Shown: positions 1 through 7,401, counted from the first letter of the stretch. The stretch is DNA of 9,782 nt from CAZJLP01 sp964546955 (GCA_964546955.1 CAZJLP010000089.1:1-9782), one strand, 5' to 3'. Program-made: numbers and translations. Notes: generated by a model from the letters alone, not told the origin.

Positions 1-989
1 TTATGGGAAACGGTGCAGTAGTCAGGCCGATCGTGACAGGTCAGCTTTGCGCCATCCGCGACTTCGCCGTCGCCATTGCCCACTTGGATCGCGGGTTGGT
101 TGTTCTCGAAGTAATTGCTGTAGATGCGGTGATGGTCGCCGAAGAATCGAATGCCCTGAGTATTGAAGAAATAGTTACCGTAGACCAGGCAGTGATTTCC
201 GTGGCGAAGCGTGAGCTGGGCCGCCGTATCCCGGAACGTATTATACCGATAGGTATTCGCGCACGACTTGTTGGAGATCGCCTCATTCTCTCCGTTGCAA
301 CGCAGAAAGAGATTATGCTCCACCAGCCCGTGAGCCTTGTCCATGCTGCGCCCGCTTAGACCGAAACGAATCGTCTCCGCCCCGTTCTTTCCCGGCGATT
401 TGAAATCGTGAAAGAAGTTGTGGTGGATCCACACGTTCTGCGCCATCCGATCCCCGCCGGGACCGATCACCGAGATCATGTTTCCGACGGTCGATTTGTT
501 TCGAAATTCGTTGTACGCAACTTCCGTGCGATCGCCCGCCACAAGCAAATATTCCCCGTCGCCGGAAAGTTCAAAGACGGTGCGCGCAACCCGGCAACTG
601 CGGGCTCCGGCCTCGATGCGGAAAGCGCCCGCGCGGTGGCGAAGGACGAACCCCTCGATCGATACATAGGCGGCGCTGGCCCGGAGTTTTATCCCTCCCG
701 TTCCCGAAATGGTCGCGCCTCCGATCGTCTCGGAAACGATCTCGATCGGATTTCCTTCGGATCCTGCGCAGCCGATCGCGATATCGGTTTTGGCTTCGTA
801 GCTGCCGTTCGAAAGGACAATGCGATCTCCTGGCTTGGCCTCGGCCACTCGCTCCCGGAGCGCCTCAAGGGAGGACACGCGATGAACCGCGGCGGAAGCA
901 AAACATGCCCCCATGCAGAGCGCGGCCACCGCGAGGTGTACAAAGCGGCGCGTTGGAAGGTCGTGGCGGAAAAACAGGGAGCGGGCCAT
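1..989 (-). CDS. Secreted polysaccharide lyase family 6 (alginate lyase / chondroitinase B-like), C-terminus cut off by window edge
   Basis: The minus strand is open from an ATG at 989 to the left edge, giving 329 residues with no stop, so this is a 3'-partial gene. Residues 1-33 form a signal peptide (MARSLFFRHD, a hydrophobic core, then an ASA-AV cleavage site), so the product is exported. The rest reads as a right-handed parallel beta-helix with recurring 'N.F' rungs (HNFF, HNLFL, YNTF, GNYFF, SNYF). The active-site block of family PL6 is present: N202, E234 and E236 (calcium ligands in this family), K241 in 'ISNKS' (Bronsted base) and R262 in 'LRHG' (acid). The 21-residue K-to-R spacing and the Glu pair 7 and 5 residues before the Lys match characterised PL6 enzymes as I recall them. 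The expected reaction is calcium-dependent beta-elimination of a uronate polymer. Alginate versus chondroitin/dermatan sulfate cannot be decided from this half. No clear Shine-Dalgarno precedes the ATG; it was chosen because the signal peptide begins there. The frame stays open upstream to 1061 with only a GTG at 1058. The gene is divergent from the sensor kinase, which may control it. Confidence 0.9.
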   Translation of the reverse strand, partial: MARSLFFRHDLPTRRFVHLAVAALCMGACFASAAVHRVSSLEALRERVAEAKPGDRIVLSNGSYEAKTDIAIGCAGSEGNPIEIVSETIGGATISGTGGIKLRASAAYVSIEGFVLRHRAGAFRIEAGARSCRVARTVFELSGDGEYLLVAGDRTEVAYNEFRNKSTVGNMISVIGPGGDRMAQNVWIHHNFFHDFKSPGKNGAETIRFGLSGRSMDKAHGLVEHNLFLRCNGENEAISNKSCANTYRYNTFRDTAAQLTLRHGNHCLVYGNYFFNTQGIRFFGDHHRIYSNYFENNQPAIQVGNGDGEVADGAKLTCHDRPDYCTVSH

Positions 990-1185
990 GGGAAAGCAGG
1001 AGAGTTCTGCATCGACCCCCCGCTGGAAACCCTTTCTTTGAGCGGCGTTGGGTGACACCCGTCATCCTCCTTTCGAAGACGTCGATTTCCAGTCTGTTCT
1101 GCAGCTTGTTCGCGCTTGCTCCTTCGCGGCCTTTGGACAATGAAACTCCATCCGATTTGCCCCCGATAAACGGTGTTGTTGCGCG
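990..1185. promoter_or_regulatory. Divergent intergenic region between the lyase and sensor-kinase genes
   Basis: These 196 bp separate the two divergent start codons and must hold promoters for at least one direction. The clearest element is a perfect short inverted repeat, GGGTGACACCC, at 1050-1060 (5-bp arms, 1-bp centre). It is too tight to form a hairpin, so it would be an operator-like dyad if functional. On the plus strand TTGGAC at 1133-1138 resembles a -35 box, but no well-spaced -10 follows. I see no small gene here that I would support. Confidence 0.4.
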
Positions 1186-4100
1186 ATGTCCGTGCCCATC
1201 CGCGCGCTGCTCAGGCCTCTGGTCTGGGTCGCTGTCATTTGCGCTCTAACCTGTTCCTCCGCCGGTTCGTTACCCGACTCGGCCTGGTCGGTGCGCGTGT
1301 GGCAGGCCGAGGAAGGCCTCTCGAATAACAATGTCACCGGTTTGACCCAGACCGCCGACGGTTACCTGTGGATCGCGACGCGCACAAATCTGGCGCGCTT
1401 CGATGGAGTGTTGATCGAGGAATACGCGACCCAATCTCTGGTCAGAGAGCCGAGCAAGGGCTTCCGTGCGATGCACCCCAGCCGGCGAGGCGGACTCTGG
1501 CTCGCCAGCGATATCGGCGATCTCGTCCACCTGAACGGAAAACAGTCGCTCACGATTGCGCGGCACGACGGCCCTGGGGAACATATTGCGCACACCATGG
1601 TGGAAGACGGGCTGGACGCGCTCTGGATCGCTTTTCGCAGCGGTGCGGTGGGGCGGGTAACCGACGGAAAGATAAAACTGATCACGACCGCGGAAGGTCT
1701 TCCACCCGGAAGCAGTTCGGCCATCGCGACGGACCGAGAGGGCCGGCTTTGGCTTGCCCGCGGTCTGGACCTCTGCGTATGGAAGGACGGGCGCTTCCAC
1801 TCTCGCCACACGTTTTCCGAGCGGTCCACCATGCGTTTGGCAGAAGCTCGCGGCGGCGGTCTTTGGTTGTGCGTCGGTCACACGCTCTATCGTTTGAGCG
1901 AGGACGGCGGATATCGCCTGGTCGGAAATGTCCCCACGCCCGCAAATCGTGGAAGACCGACGGCCTTGTATGAAGATTCCACGGGGGCGGTGTGGATCGG
2001 AACGCTTTTGTACGGATTGTTTCGTTACGATGGACGACGGTTCGAAGCAATTCCCGTCTCGGATCGGGAGATCAACAGCATTACCGAGGATCGGGAAGGA
2101 AACATCTGGATCGGCACGGCTGGGGGCGGGATCAACCGGGTCCAGCCGCGCGCCTTCGCCCTCGAGACGCCTTCGACGGGATTGCCCTTCGATGCCATCC
2201 AGTCGGTCTGCCAGGATGCGAACGGCGCTGTTTGGGCGGCGACGCAAAACGGGATGCTCGTCCGCCACACGCCTCAAGGGTGGCAGCCGGCGGACGACAC
2301 CCCGGCGGCGAGTTTTCGCGGCGTGACCTGCCTGGCGGCGGATCGCGAGGGGGGGCTTTGGATTGGCACAAGTTCCCGCTCGGTGCATCGACTGAACGGC
2401 AGCGAACTCCAAACCTGGCGCCGAAGCGATGGCATCGAGGGGCGCATCGTGCATGCGTTGCTCGTGGCGGGAAACGGCGATCTCTACATCGCCTACGACG
2501 GCACGGATGCACCCCAACTCATCCGGGGTGGCAAAGTTCACCCCCTGGTCATGCCGGCGCCGTTCCGGCGCCTCCAGGCGATCGTCGAGGCTCCGGACGG
2601 AGCGATCTGGCTCGGGGGAGAGGCCGGCGCGCTTTTCCGCGTCACAGGAGACAAGGTCGCGGACGAGGCGGCCCGGCTGGGGGCCTTGAAAAAAAACATA
2701 CGCTCCCTGTGCGCGTCCTCGGACGGAACCATCTGGGTAGGCTACGCCGGCGCCGGGCTCGGCCGGGTCAAGGACGGGCGACTGGCTCAGATCTTCACGG
2801 ACCAGGGGCTGGCGGATTTCGATGTCTCGCAGATCGTGCCGGAAGGAGAAAGCTGGCTGTGGCTCGCTTCCGACCGAGGAATCTTCAAAGCGAGGCGGCA
2901 GGAATTGGACGATGTCGCGGACGGAAAGTCCCGCCGCGTGCATTGCGTCCAATACGGAAAGGGCCACGGCCTCCCGAGCCTGCAGGCAAAGTTCGGCTTC
3001 TCGCCCACGGCCACCCGCACCGCGGATGGCAAACTCTGGCTGCCCATGCGCACCCACCTTGTGGTGATCGATCCCACGAAGTTGCGCGAAGACCTCAAGC
3101 CTCCCGTAGCTTTGTTGAAGGCCCTCGCCGTCGACGACCAGACCGTTGCGTCGTACCGCGGCCCCGTGCCGATCCAAGACGGTCAGGACATATCGGATAC
3201 GTCGCGCCGGTTTCGCCTGCCGGGGAGCCACCGGCGCCTCGATTTTCTCTTCACGGCCTTGAGCCTGTCGGTTCCTGAAAACACCCGGTTCCGGTATCAA
3301 TTGATCGGGCTGGACGAGGCGTGGGTCGAAGCGCAGCCGGATCGGCGCGCCAGCTACACACGTCTTGCGGCCGGAGACTACCGCTTTCGTGTGGTTGCCG
3401 GCGACAGTGCGGGAACGTGGAATCAGCACGGAGCCGAACTGGCCTTCACCGTCGCCCCCTTTTTCTGGCAAACGTGGTGGTTCCTCTGCGCGATTCTTGC
3501 CATTTTCGCCTTTATTGTCGCGGCGGCCGTGCGGTACTTGTCGTTTCGCAGGCTGCGCGGCCAGTTACAACAACTGGAGCAACAGGCCGCGCTGCACAAA
3601 GAGCGTTCTCGCATCGCCCGCGACATTCACGACGATCTTGGCGGCAGTCTCACTCATATGACCCTGCTTCTCGAGCTGACCCTGCGCGATCGCAAAACGC
3701 CCGATCAAGTGGAATTGCATACGGAACAAGGACTCGGCACGGCGCGAAAGATCATTAAATCGCTGGACGAAACGGTCTGGGCGCTCAATCCGCGCAACGA
3801 CACGCTTTCTCACCTTATCAACTACATGGCGGAAAGCGCGTTCGACTTTCTGAACGCCGCGGGCATCCGGTGCCGGGTCGACTTGCCCATGTACCCGTCG
3901 GAAAAGCCCGTCTCTTCGGAAGTCCGGCATCATCTCTTTTTCGCAATGAAAGAGGCGCTCAACAACGTGGTCCGCCACGCCGGCGCGACAGAGGTTGCGC
4001 TGCAAATTGTCGTCGCGGAGGACACCTTGAAAGTCATCGTCCAAGACAACGGTCACGGGTTCGAACGGGCTCCGGACGATGCGCTGGCCGATGGACTTCG

Positions 4101-4206
4101 CAATATGCGCCAGCGCATGGAGGAAATCGGCGGAAGCGTCAGCATCGCCAGCCAGCCTGGTAAAGGCACAAATGTTTCGTTCATTTACCCTTGGCCACGG
4201 GATTAA
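1186..4206 (+). CDS. Membrane sensor histidine kinase with double beta-propeller, Y_Y_Y domain and HisKA_3/HATPase core
   Basis: This 1006-residue inner-membrane sensor kinase has a large periplasmic sensor. Residues 1-28 are a signal peptide. Residues about 45-635 carry 14 two-component-propeller motifs of the type 'DG.LWIGT..GL.R.DG' (examples begin near residues 57 and 263), enough for two seven-bladed propellers. A Y_Y_Y domain follows at about 680-757 ('FRYQLIGLDEAW', 'AGDYRFRVVA'), then one transmembrane helix at about 765-787 and a short coiled coil. The HisKA_3 dimerisation domain has its phosphoacceptor at H815 in 'ARDIHDDLGG'. The ATPase domain shows an N box (N926, N927), a D box (D954-N-G-H-G958) and a glycine box starting at G970. 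There is no receiver or HTH domain, so it should signal to a separate regulator, probably the NarL-type protein at 6666-7355. Related propeller sensors bind oligosaccharides from polysaccharide breakdown; the ligand here is unknown. The ATG lacks a good Shine-Dalgarno, but an in-frame stop at 1141 and the lack of an earlier ATG leave it as the natural start. Confidence 0.95.
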   Translation: MSVPIRALLRPLVWVAVICALTCSSAGSLPDSAWSVRVWQAEEGLSNNNVTGLTQTADGYLWIATRTNLARFDGVLIEEYATQSLVREPSKGFRAMHPSRRGGLWLASDIGDLVHLNGKQSLTIARHDGPGEHIAHTMVEDGLDALWIAFRSGAVGRVTDGKIKLITTAEGLPPGSSSAIATDREGRLWLARGLDLCVWKDGRFHSRHTFSERSTMRLAEARGGGLWLCVGHTLYRLSEDGGYRLVGNVPTPANRGRPTALYEDSTGAVWIGTLLYGLFRYDGRRFEAIPVSDREINSITEDREGNIWIGTAGGGINRVQPRAFALETPSTGLPFDAIQSVCQDANGAVWAATQNGMLVRHTPQGWQPADDTPAASFRGVTCLAADREGGLWIGTSSRSVHRLNGSELQTWRRSDGIEGRIVHALLVAGNGDLYIAYDGTDAPQLIRGGKVHPLVMPAPFRRLQAIVEAPDGAIWLGGEAGALFRVTGDKVADEAARLGALKKNIRSLCASSDGTIWVGYAGAGLGRVKDGRLAQIFTDQGLADFDVSQIVPEGESWLWLASDRGIFKARRQELDDVADGKSRRVHCVQYGKGHGLPSLQAKFGFSPTATRTADGKLWLPMRTHLVVIDPTKLREDLKPPVALLKALAVDDQTVASYRGPVPIQDGQDISDTSRRFRLPGSHRRLDFLFTALSLSVPENTRFRYQLIGLDEAWVEAQPDRRASYTRLAAGDYRFRVVAGDSAGTWNQHGAELAFTVAPFFWQTWWFLCAILAIFAFIVAAAVRYLSFRRLRGQLQQLEQQAALHKERSRIARDIHDDLGGSLTHMTLLLELTLRDRKTPDQVELHTEQGLGTARKIIKSLDETVWALNPRNDTLSHLINYMAESAFDFLNAAGIRCRVDLPMYPSEKPVSSEVRHHLFFAMKEALNNVVRHAGATEVALQIVVAEDTLKVIVQDNGHGFERAPDDALADGLRNMRQRMEEIGGSVSIASQPGKGTNVSFIYPWPRD

Positions 4207-4210
4207 AAGT

Positions 4211-4223
4211 CGGCCTTCGGCCG
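4211..4223 (+). terminator. Short GC hairpin after the sensor kinase, weak terminator candidate
   Basis: Four bases after the kinase stop codon, CGGCC-TTC-GGCCG forms a 5-bp all-GC stem with a 3-base loop. No T-run follows, so it is a poor intrinsic terminator. It may only pause or attenuate transcription into the genes downstream. Confidence 0.3.
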
Positions 4224-4358
4224 GAAGGACGCTAGGATTGCTCGGCGTATTTATCCGCTCGGCCCGGTTCCCAAAAAAAAGCGCAAACCGTCAGAGGGCT
4301 TTACGAACGCGGCCGGGATCGTTTTTATGTGCGGCTTCACCCCTTTCCCCACACCCTT

Positions 4359-5288
4359 ATGATTTGCTGTAGGCTCGTCCTTGTTGCCACGTTAACACTT
4401 TGCCTCACAGGATGTTCTAAAAAGAACACGGCAGTCTCCGCTTCCTCCCAGGCTGCGCCTTCGGACGCGGTGAAAGCAACGCCCCCCGCCGCGCTTCCGC
4501 CGCCCCCGGCGGACTCGAAGACCGCGTTGACGGCGGCAATGCCCGATCCGATCAACGTCGACCTGACTTGGAAAACGACTCAGTCGGGAGTCCAAGGCCA
4601 TTTTGTCGAGTACACGTCGGACCCCCGCGACGAATGGGTTATCCTTGGCATCATTCCCGAGCCTACCGCCGCCTACCGCCATCCTGATCTGGCACCGGAA
4701 ACGCGCTTTATTTATCGCGTCCGGCCGTACTACGGCAGCGCCTCCAAACAGATCGATGTCACGACTGGCAAGACGCCGGCGAACCCTTCGGAAGGGATTG
4801 AGGGCGACAACGACCCTGTGGTCGACAAGGCCACCCCGGAGGAACTCGCGAAAAAGAAATCGCTGAGGAGTCAGGCCACGGCCGAAGAAGCGGCGCCGAC
4901 CGATCTCACGGGGACGTTTGTGTCACCCGTAAGTGTGGCGCTTCGCTGGAAAGACCGCGCGAACGATGAAGACGGCTACTTGATCGAGGGCACTCCGGAT
5001 CCCGCGCAGGGCTGGGTCCCCATGGCGCTCATGCCCGTGGATTGTGTTTCTTTCATCATGCCCGGCCTCCCGCCCGACACCAAATGCTATTTTCGCGTCC
5101 GAGCATACTATCATGGTCCCGCCTCGAATTACGGCGACAAGACCACGGGCAAGGAACCGCCGGGTTACTACGAGAAACGCGACGCGGAGGCAAAAGCGGC
5201 CGAAGCCGAAGCGCTGAAGGCTGAGGAAGCAGCCAAAGCAGCGGAAAAGACTGGCACGCCTGCGCCGGTGCCCGCACCCAAGCCGTAA
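4359..5288 (+). CDS. Lipoprotein with two fibronectin type III-like domains
   Basis: This 309-residue protein begins with a textbook lipoprotein signal: MICCR, a hydrophobic stretch, then the lipobox 'LTGC' with C19 as the lipidated residue, followed by SKKN. It should be anchored in the cell envelope. A Pro/Ala-rich linker covers about 20-60. Two fibronectin type III-like units lie at about 62-137 and 180-264. They share the ending 'T.F.YRVR.YYG..S......TTGK.P' and look like a tandem duplication, joined by a charged linker. Residues 270-309 are an Ala/Glu/Lys-rich helix ending in a Pro/Ala tail. No catalytic residues are visible, so a binding or structural role (carbohydrate or protein partner) is more likely than an enzyme, but function is unknown. 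An upstream in-frame GTG at 4329 would add ten residues. The ATG is preferred because it gives a standard-length lipoprotein signal; neither has a clear Shine-Dalgarno. It is co-directional with the kinase (152-nt gap) and the next gene (41-nt gap). Confidence 0.85.
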   Translation: MICCRLVLVATLTLCLTGCSKKNTAVSASSQAAPSDAVKATPPAALPPPPADSKTALTAAMPDPINVDLTWKTTQSGVQGHFVEYTSDPRDEWVILGIIPEPTAAYRHPDLAPETRFIYRVRPYYGSASKQIDVTTGKTPANPSEGIEGDNDPVVDKATPEELAKKKSLRSQATAEEAAPTDLTGTFVSPVSVALRWKDRANDEDGYLIEGTPDPAQGWVPMALMPVDCVSFIMPGLPPDTKCYFRVRAYYHGPASNYGDKTTGKEPPGYYEKRDAEAKAAEAEALKAEEAAKAAEKTGTPAPVPAPKP

Positions 5289-5329
5289 GTCGCGATTCTC
5301 GAATCGAACTAATTTCCTCGGACCGACCC

Positions 5330-6595
5330 ATGCCGCCTGATTCCACGTTTGCGAAAAAACGTATTCCTCCCTGGCCGTTCGCGGTGCTCGGCTGCGTTGC
5401 TCTCGTTACTGTCGGAGCCTGGTGGCATTTCACACGTCGCGTAACGGCGCCCACTGCCACCGCGAGCACCCCGATAGCGGGGCCAACCCGTTCGTCCACC
5501 GCGGAGGTCGCCATCGTCAGCTCGCCAGCCGCGGCCCCCGCCGAGGAAGCCGACTTGGTGGCGCGCCTGCGGGCGAAAATAGCGGCAGGGGCAACCGCCG
5601 AGGAGATTCTCGCGCTGATTCACGAGATCGCGAAGACGCGTCCGGCTCTGGCGATCGAACTCGCACAGAGCCTGAGCCGCACGGAGGAAGAACGTGCCGA
5701 GTGGGTAATCCAGGTGATGAAGGGGTGGGCCGACCGCGATCCCGCGCAGGCCTGGGCTTGGCTGAAACAACAGAACAACCGGATCGACGAACTGGCCAAC
5801 GGCACGCTGCCCCAACTCGTATTCGACGGCATGGCCAGGAAAGATCCGAACATCCTGATCGACAACATCAACGAGATATTCCGCGATGGGCGCCAGCCCC
5901 CGCTCGTCCCCGTCGCTCCACTCGTCGCTGTCCACCTTGCGATGCAGTCCCTAGTCACTTCGGGCAAACTGGAAGCGGCGCAGCAGGCGGTCGAAGAGTG
6001 GTTGAAAGTTTCCAAGACGGAAATCGGAGCCGCGCCGATCGAGGCCGTGGCGATGGCGATGGGCGAGCGGTCTCCCGATAGCGCTGCTAACTGGCTGCAG
6101 TCCCTCCCCAAGTCCGAGGACCGCAATTTCGCGATCGCGACCTATGCGTCCGATTGGTGCAACCGCGATCCGGCAAACGCGATGGCCTGGGTTGAACGAC
6201 TCGGACCGGAAGAGGGCAGAACGGAGGCATTGGAACGCGCCTTTGGCGGATGGGTAGAACGGCAGGCGGCCGGAGCCGGCGAATGGCTCGGAGACTTCCT
6301 CACGCGGACTCCCGCCAATGCCGAATCCGACAAAATGATAATGGCGCTGATCAATAACTCGGGGACAATTCGGAAGGATTCGGCCGCCGCGCTCGATTGG
6401 GCGAGCCTCTTGGCGGATCCGAAACAGCGGGATCAGGCGGTGGAGGGTGTGATGATACGCTGGGCCCGACGCGACCTTTTCGCGGCGACCGACCACGTGA
6501 TGAAAGACTCCTCGATCCCGCAGGAGCGCAAGCAGTCGCTCGTCCAAGAGCTTCAGAAAGCGCACGCCACCAGGGCCGATTTTATCGACGAATGA
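5330..6595 (+). CDS. Membrane-anchored helical-repeat protein with W..[RK]DP..A..W motifs, function unknown
   Basis: I recognise no named family for this 421-residue protein. Residues 1-13 are basic and polar (F-A-K-K-R), a single transmembrane helix or uncleaved signal spans about 15-33, and 36-72 is a Pro/Ala/Thr/Ser-rich linker, so the bulk probably lies outside the cytoplasm. The rest is predicted all-helical, with a motif recurring roughly every 30-40 residues in the better-spaced part: 'GWADRDPAQAWAWLKQ' at 132-147, 'MARKDPNILIDNI' at 168, 'GERSPDSAANWLQSLP' at 245, 'DWCNRDPANAMAWVERL' at 275, 'GWVERQAAGAGEWLGDF' at 307, 'IRKDSAAALDWASLL' at 347 and 'RWARRDLFAATDHVM' at 377. This suggests a TPR-like solenoid scaffold. 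From memory, similar repeat proteins occur in Verrucomicrobia and Planctomycetes, but I cannot confirm it here. No enzymatic motif is visible. It sits 41 nt after the lipoprotein gene and 70 nt before the response regulator, consistent with co-transcription. The ATG at 5330 is the only start that includes the membrane anchor. Confidence 0.85.
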   Translation: MPPDSTFAKKRIPPWPFAVLGCVALVTVGAWWHFTRRVTAPTATASTPIAGPTRSSTAEVAIVSSPAAAPAEEADLVARLRAKIAAGATAEEILALIHEIAKTRPALAIELAQSLSRTEEERAEWVIQVMKGWADRDPAQAWAWLKQQNNRIDELANGTLPQLVFDGMARKDPNILIDNINEIFRDGRQPPLVPVAPLVAVHLAMQSLVTSGKLEAAQQAVEEWLKVSKTEIGAAPIEAVAMAMGERSPDSAANWLQSLPKSEDRNFAIATYASDWCNRDPANAMAWVERLGPEEGRTEALERAFGGWVERQAAGAGEWLGDFLTRTPANAESDKMIMALINNSGTIRKDSAAALDWASLLADPKQRDQAVEGVMIRWARRDLFAATDHVMKDSSIPQERKQSLVQELQKAHATRADFIDE

Positions 6596-6607
6596 ACGCA
6601 TCGCACC

Positions 6608-6634
6608 GTGCGCGATGGATTGCGTCCATCGCAC
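6608..6634 (+). promoter_or_regulatory. Hairpin in the gap before the response regulator
   Basis: GTGCGCGATGGA at 6608-6619 pairs with TCCATCGCAC at 6625-6634 around a TTGCG loop. The result is a 10-bp stem with a 2-base bulge, of which 8 bp next to the loop are uninterrupted. It begins 13 nt after the repeat-protein stop codon and ends 31 nt before the regulator ATG. No T-tract follows, so it is a weak terminator. It could instead be an RNA processing or attenuation element, or a DNA dyad. Confidence 0.4.
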
Positions 6635-6665
6635 ATGTCATCCAGTGTCCTGATTCCTAGGCACG

Positions 6666-7355
6666 ATGGCTCAATCCGGCTCCACACCACCTCCCCCCGA
6701 CAAGCATTCCGTCGCATCTTCGGCCAAGCCGAGTATCACGGTCGCAATTGTCGAAGACAATCAGGGCACGCGCGAAAGTTTGGTCGCTTTGTTGAATGGC
6801 GTCGCGCGGCTGAGCTGCCTCGCGGCGTATTCTACCGGCGAGGACGCCTTGCGGGGCATCCCTCAGTTGAAGCCCGACGTCGCACTGGTCGATATCAACC
6901 TCCCGGGCATGAGCGGCATCGAGTGCGTGAGCCGGTTAAAACTCGAGATGGCACAGCTGCAAGTGCTGATGCTCACGACCTACGTCGAGACGGATCAAAT
7001 CTTCAATTCGCTGCGCGCCGGTGCCAGCGGCTACATCCTAAAAAACCGCCCTCCCGCCGAACTGGTGCAGGCGGTGGAGCAGGTCTGCGCCGGCGGCGCT
7101 CCGATGTCGCTCCAGATCGCGCGGAAGGTCGTCGAACATTTTCATCGGATCGCGAAACCGAGCGCGGACACGGAAAAACTCAGCCAGCGGGAGGAGGAAG
7201 TGCTCGCTCTTTTGAGCAAGGGCTGCCTCTACAAGGAAATCGCGGACCAGTTAAACATCAGCTTGAACACGGTTCGCACGTACATGAAGCGGATCTACGA
7301 AAAGCTGCACGTGCAGTCGCGCACCGAAGCCGCGGCGAAATACGTCGGCCGATAG
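6666..7355 (+). CDS. NarL/FixJ-type response regulator, receiver plus LuxR HTH domain
   Basis: This 229-residue protein is a DNA-binding transcriptional regulator activated by phosphorylation. After a Pro/Ser-rich extension of about 22 residues, the receiver domain spans about 23-140. Its acidic pocket is E30-D31, the phosphoacceptor is D76 in 'DVALVDINLPGMSG', the switch Thr is T104 or T105 in 'LMLTTY', and the conserved Lys is K126 in 'GYILKN'. A linker leads to a LuxR/GerE helix-turn-helix at about 170-225, with 'LSQREEEVLALLSKG', 'KEIADQLNISLNTVRTY' and 'KLHVQSRTEAA'. All residues needed for phosphotransfer are present. HisKA_3 kinases usually pair with NarL-type regulators, so the kinase at 1186-4206 is the natural partner even though two genes lie between them. 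The start has only an AGG about 8 nt upstream; the extension before 'SITVAIVED' is unusually long, but no better start codon is seen nearer the domain. It is the last gene of the plus-strand cluster. Confidence 0.95.
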   Translation: MAQSGSTPPPPDKHSVASSAKPSITVAIVEDNQGTRESLVALLNGVARLSCLAAYSTGEDALRGIPQLKPDVALVDINLPGMSGIECVSRLKLEMAQLQVLMLTTYVETDQIFNSLRAGASGYILKNRPPAELVQAVEQVCAGGAPMSLQIARKVVEHFHRIAKPSADTEKLSQREEEVLALLSKGCLYKEIADQLNISLNTVRTYMKRIYEKLHVQSRTEAAAKYVGR

Positions 7356-7401
7356 CGGGACAGTATCGCGCTGCATCTCTTCAAACGACGGTGAACGGCC
7401 C

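Noticed and set aside
408..1055. A 215-codon plus-strand frame over the lyase gene
   Set aside because: The minus strand encodes a coherent signal peptide and PL6 catalytic block over the same bases; the plus-strand product shows no family features.
865..1140. Minus-strand frame from 1140, and an AGGAGG followed directly by ATG near 1066-1074, as an alternative start or small gene upstream of the lyase
   Set aside because: It is out of frame with the PL6 protein, overlaps the lyase start, and its product is Arg/Pro-rich without features. The AGGAGG abuts the ATG too closely to act as its ribosome binding site.
1133..1170. Possible sigma-70 promoter for the kinase (TTGGAC at 1133-1138 and GATAAA at 1165-1170)
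   Set aside because: The 26-bp spacing is far from the usual 16-18 bp, so the pair is not supportable as one promoter.
1992..3278. A 428-codon plus-strand frame inside the kinase gene
   Set aside because: Out-of-frame shadow with Arg/Gly/Pro-rich translation; the kinase frame carries intact propeller motifs throughout.
1270..3471. A 733-codon open frame on the minus strand, antisense to the sensor kinase
   Set aside because: Its translation is Arg/Pro-rich with no recognisable domain and it lies wholly opposite a gene with clear propeller motifs. GC-rich codon use on the sense strand explains the long frame.
4660..4680. A short tandem repeat (GCCTACCGC twice) in the lipoprotein gene
   Set aside because: Two copies of 9 bp inside a coding region encoding T-A-A-Y-R; too short to be called a functional repeat.
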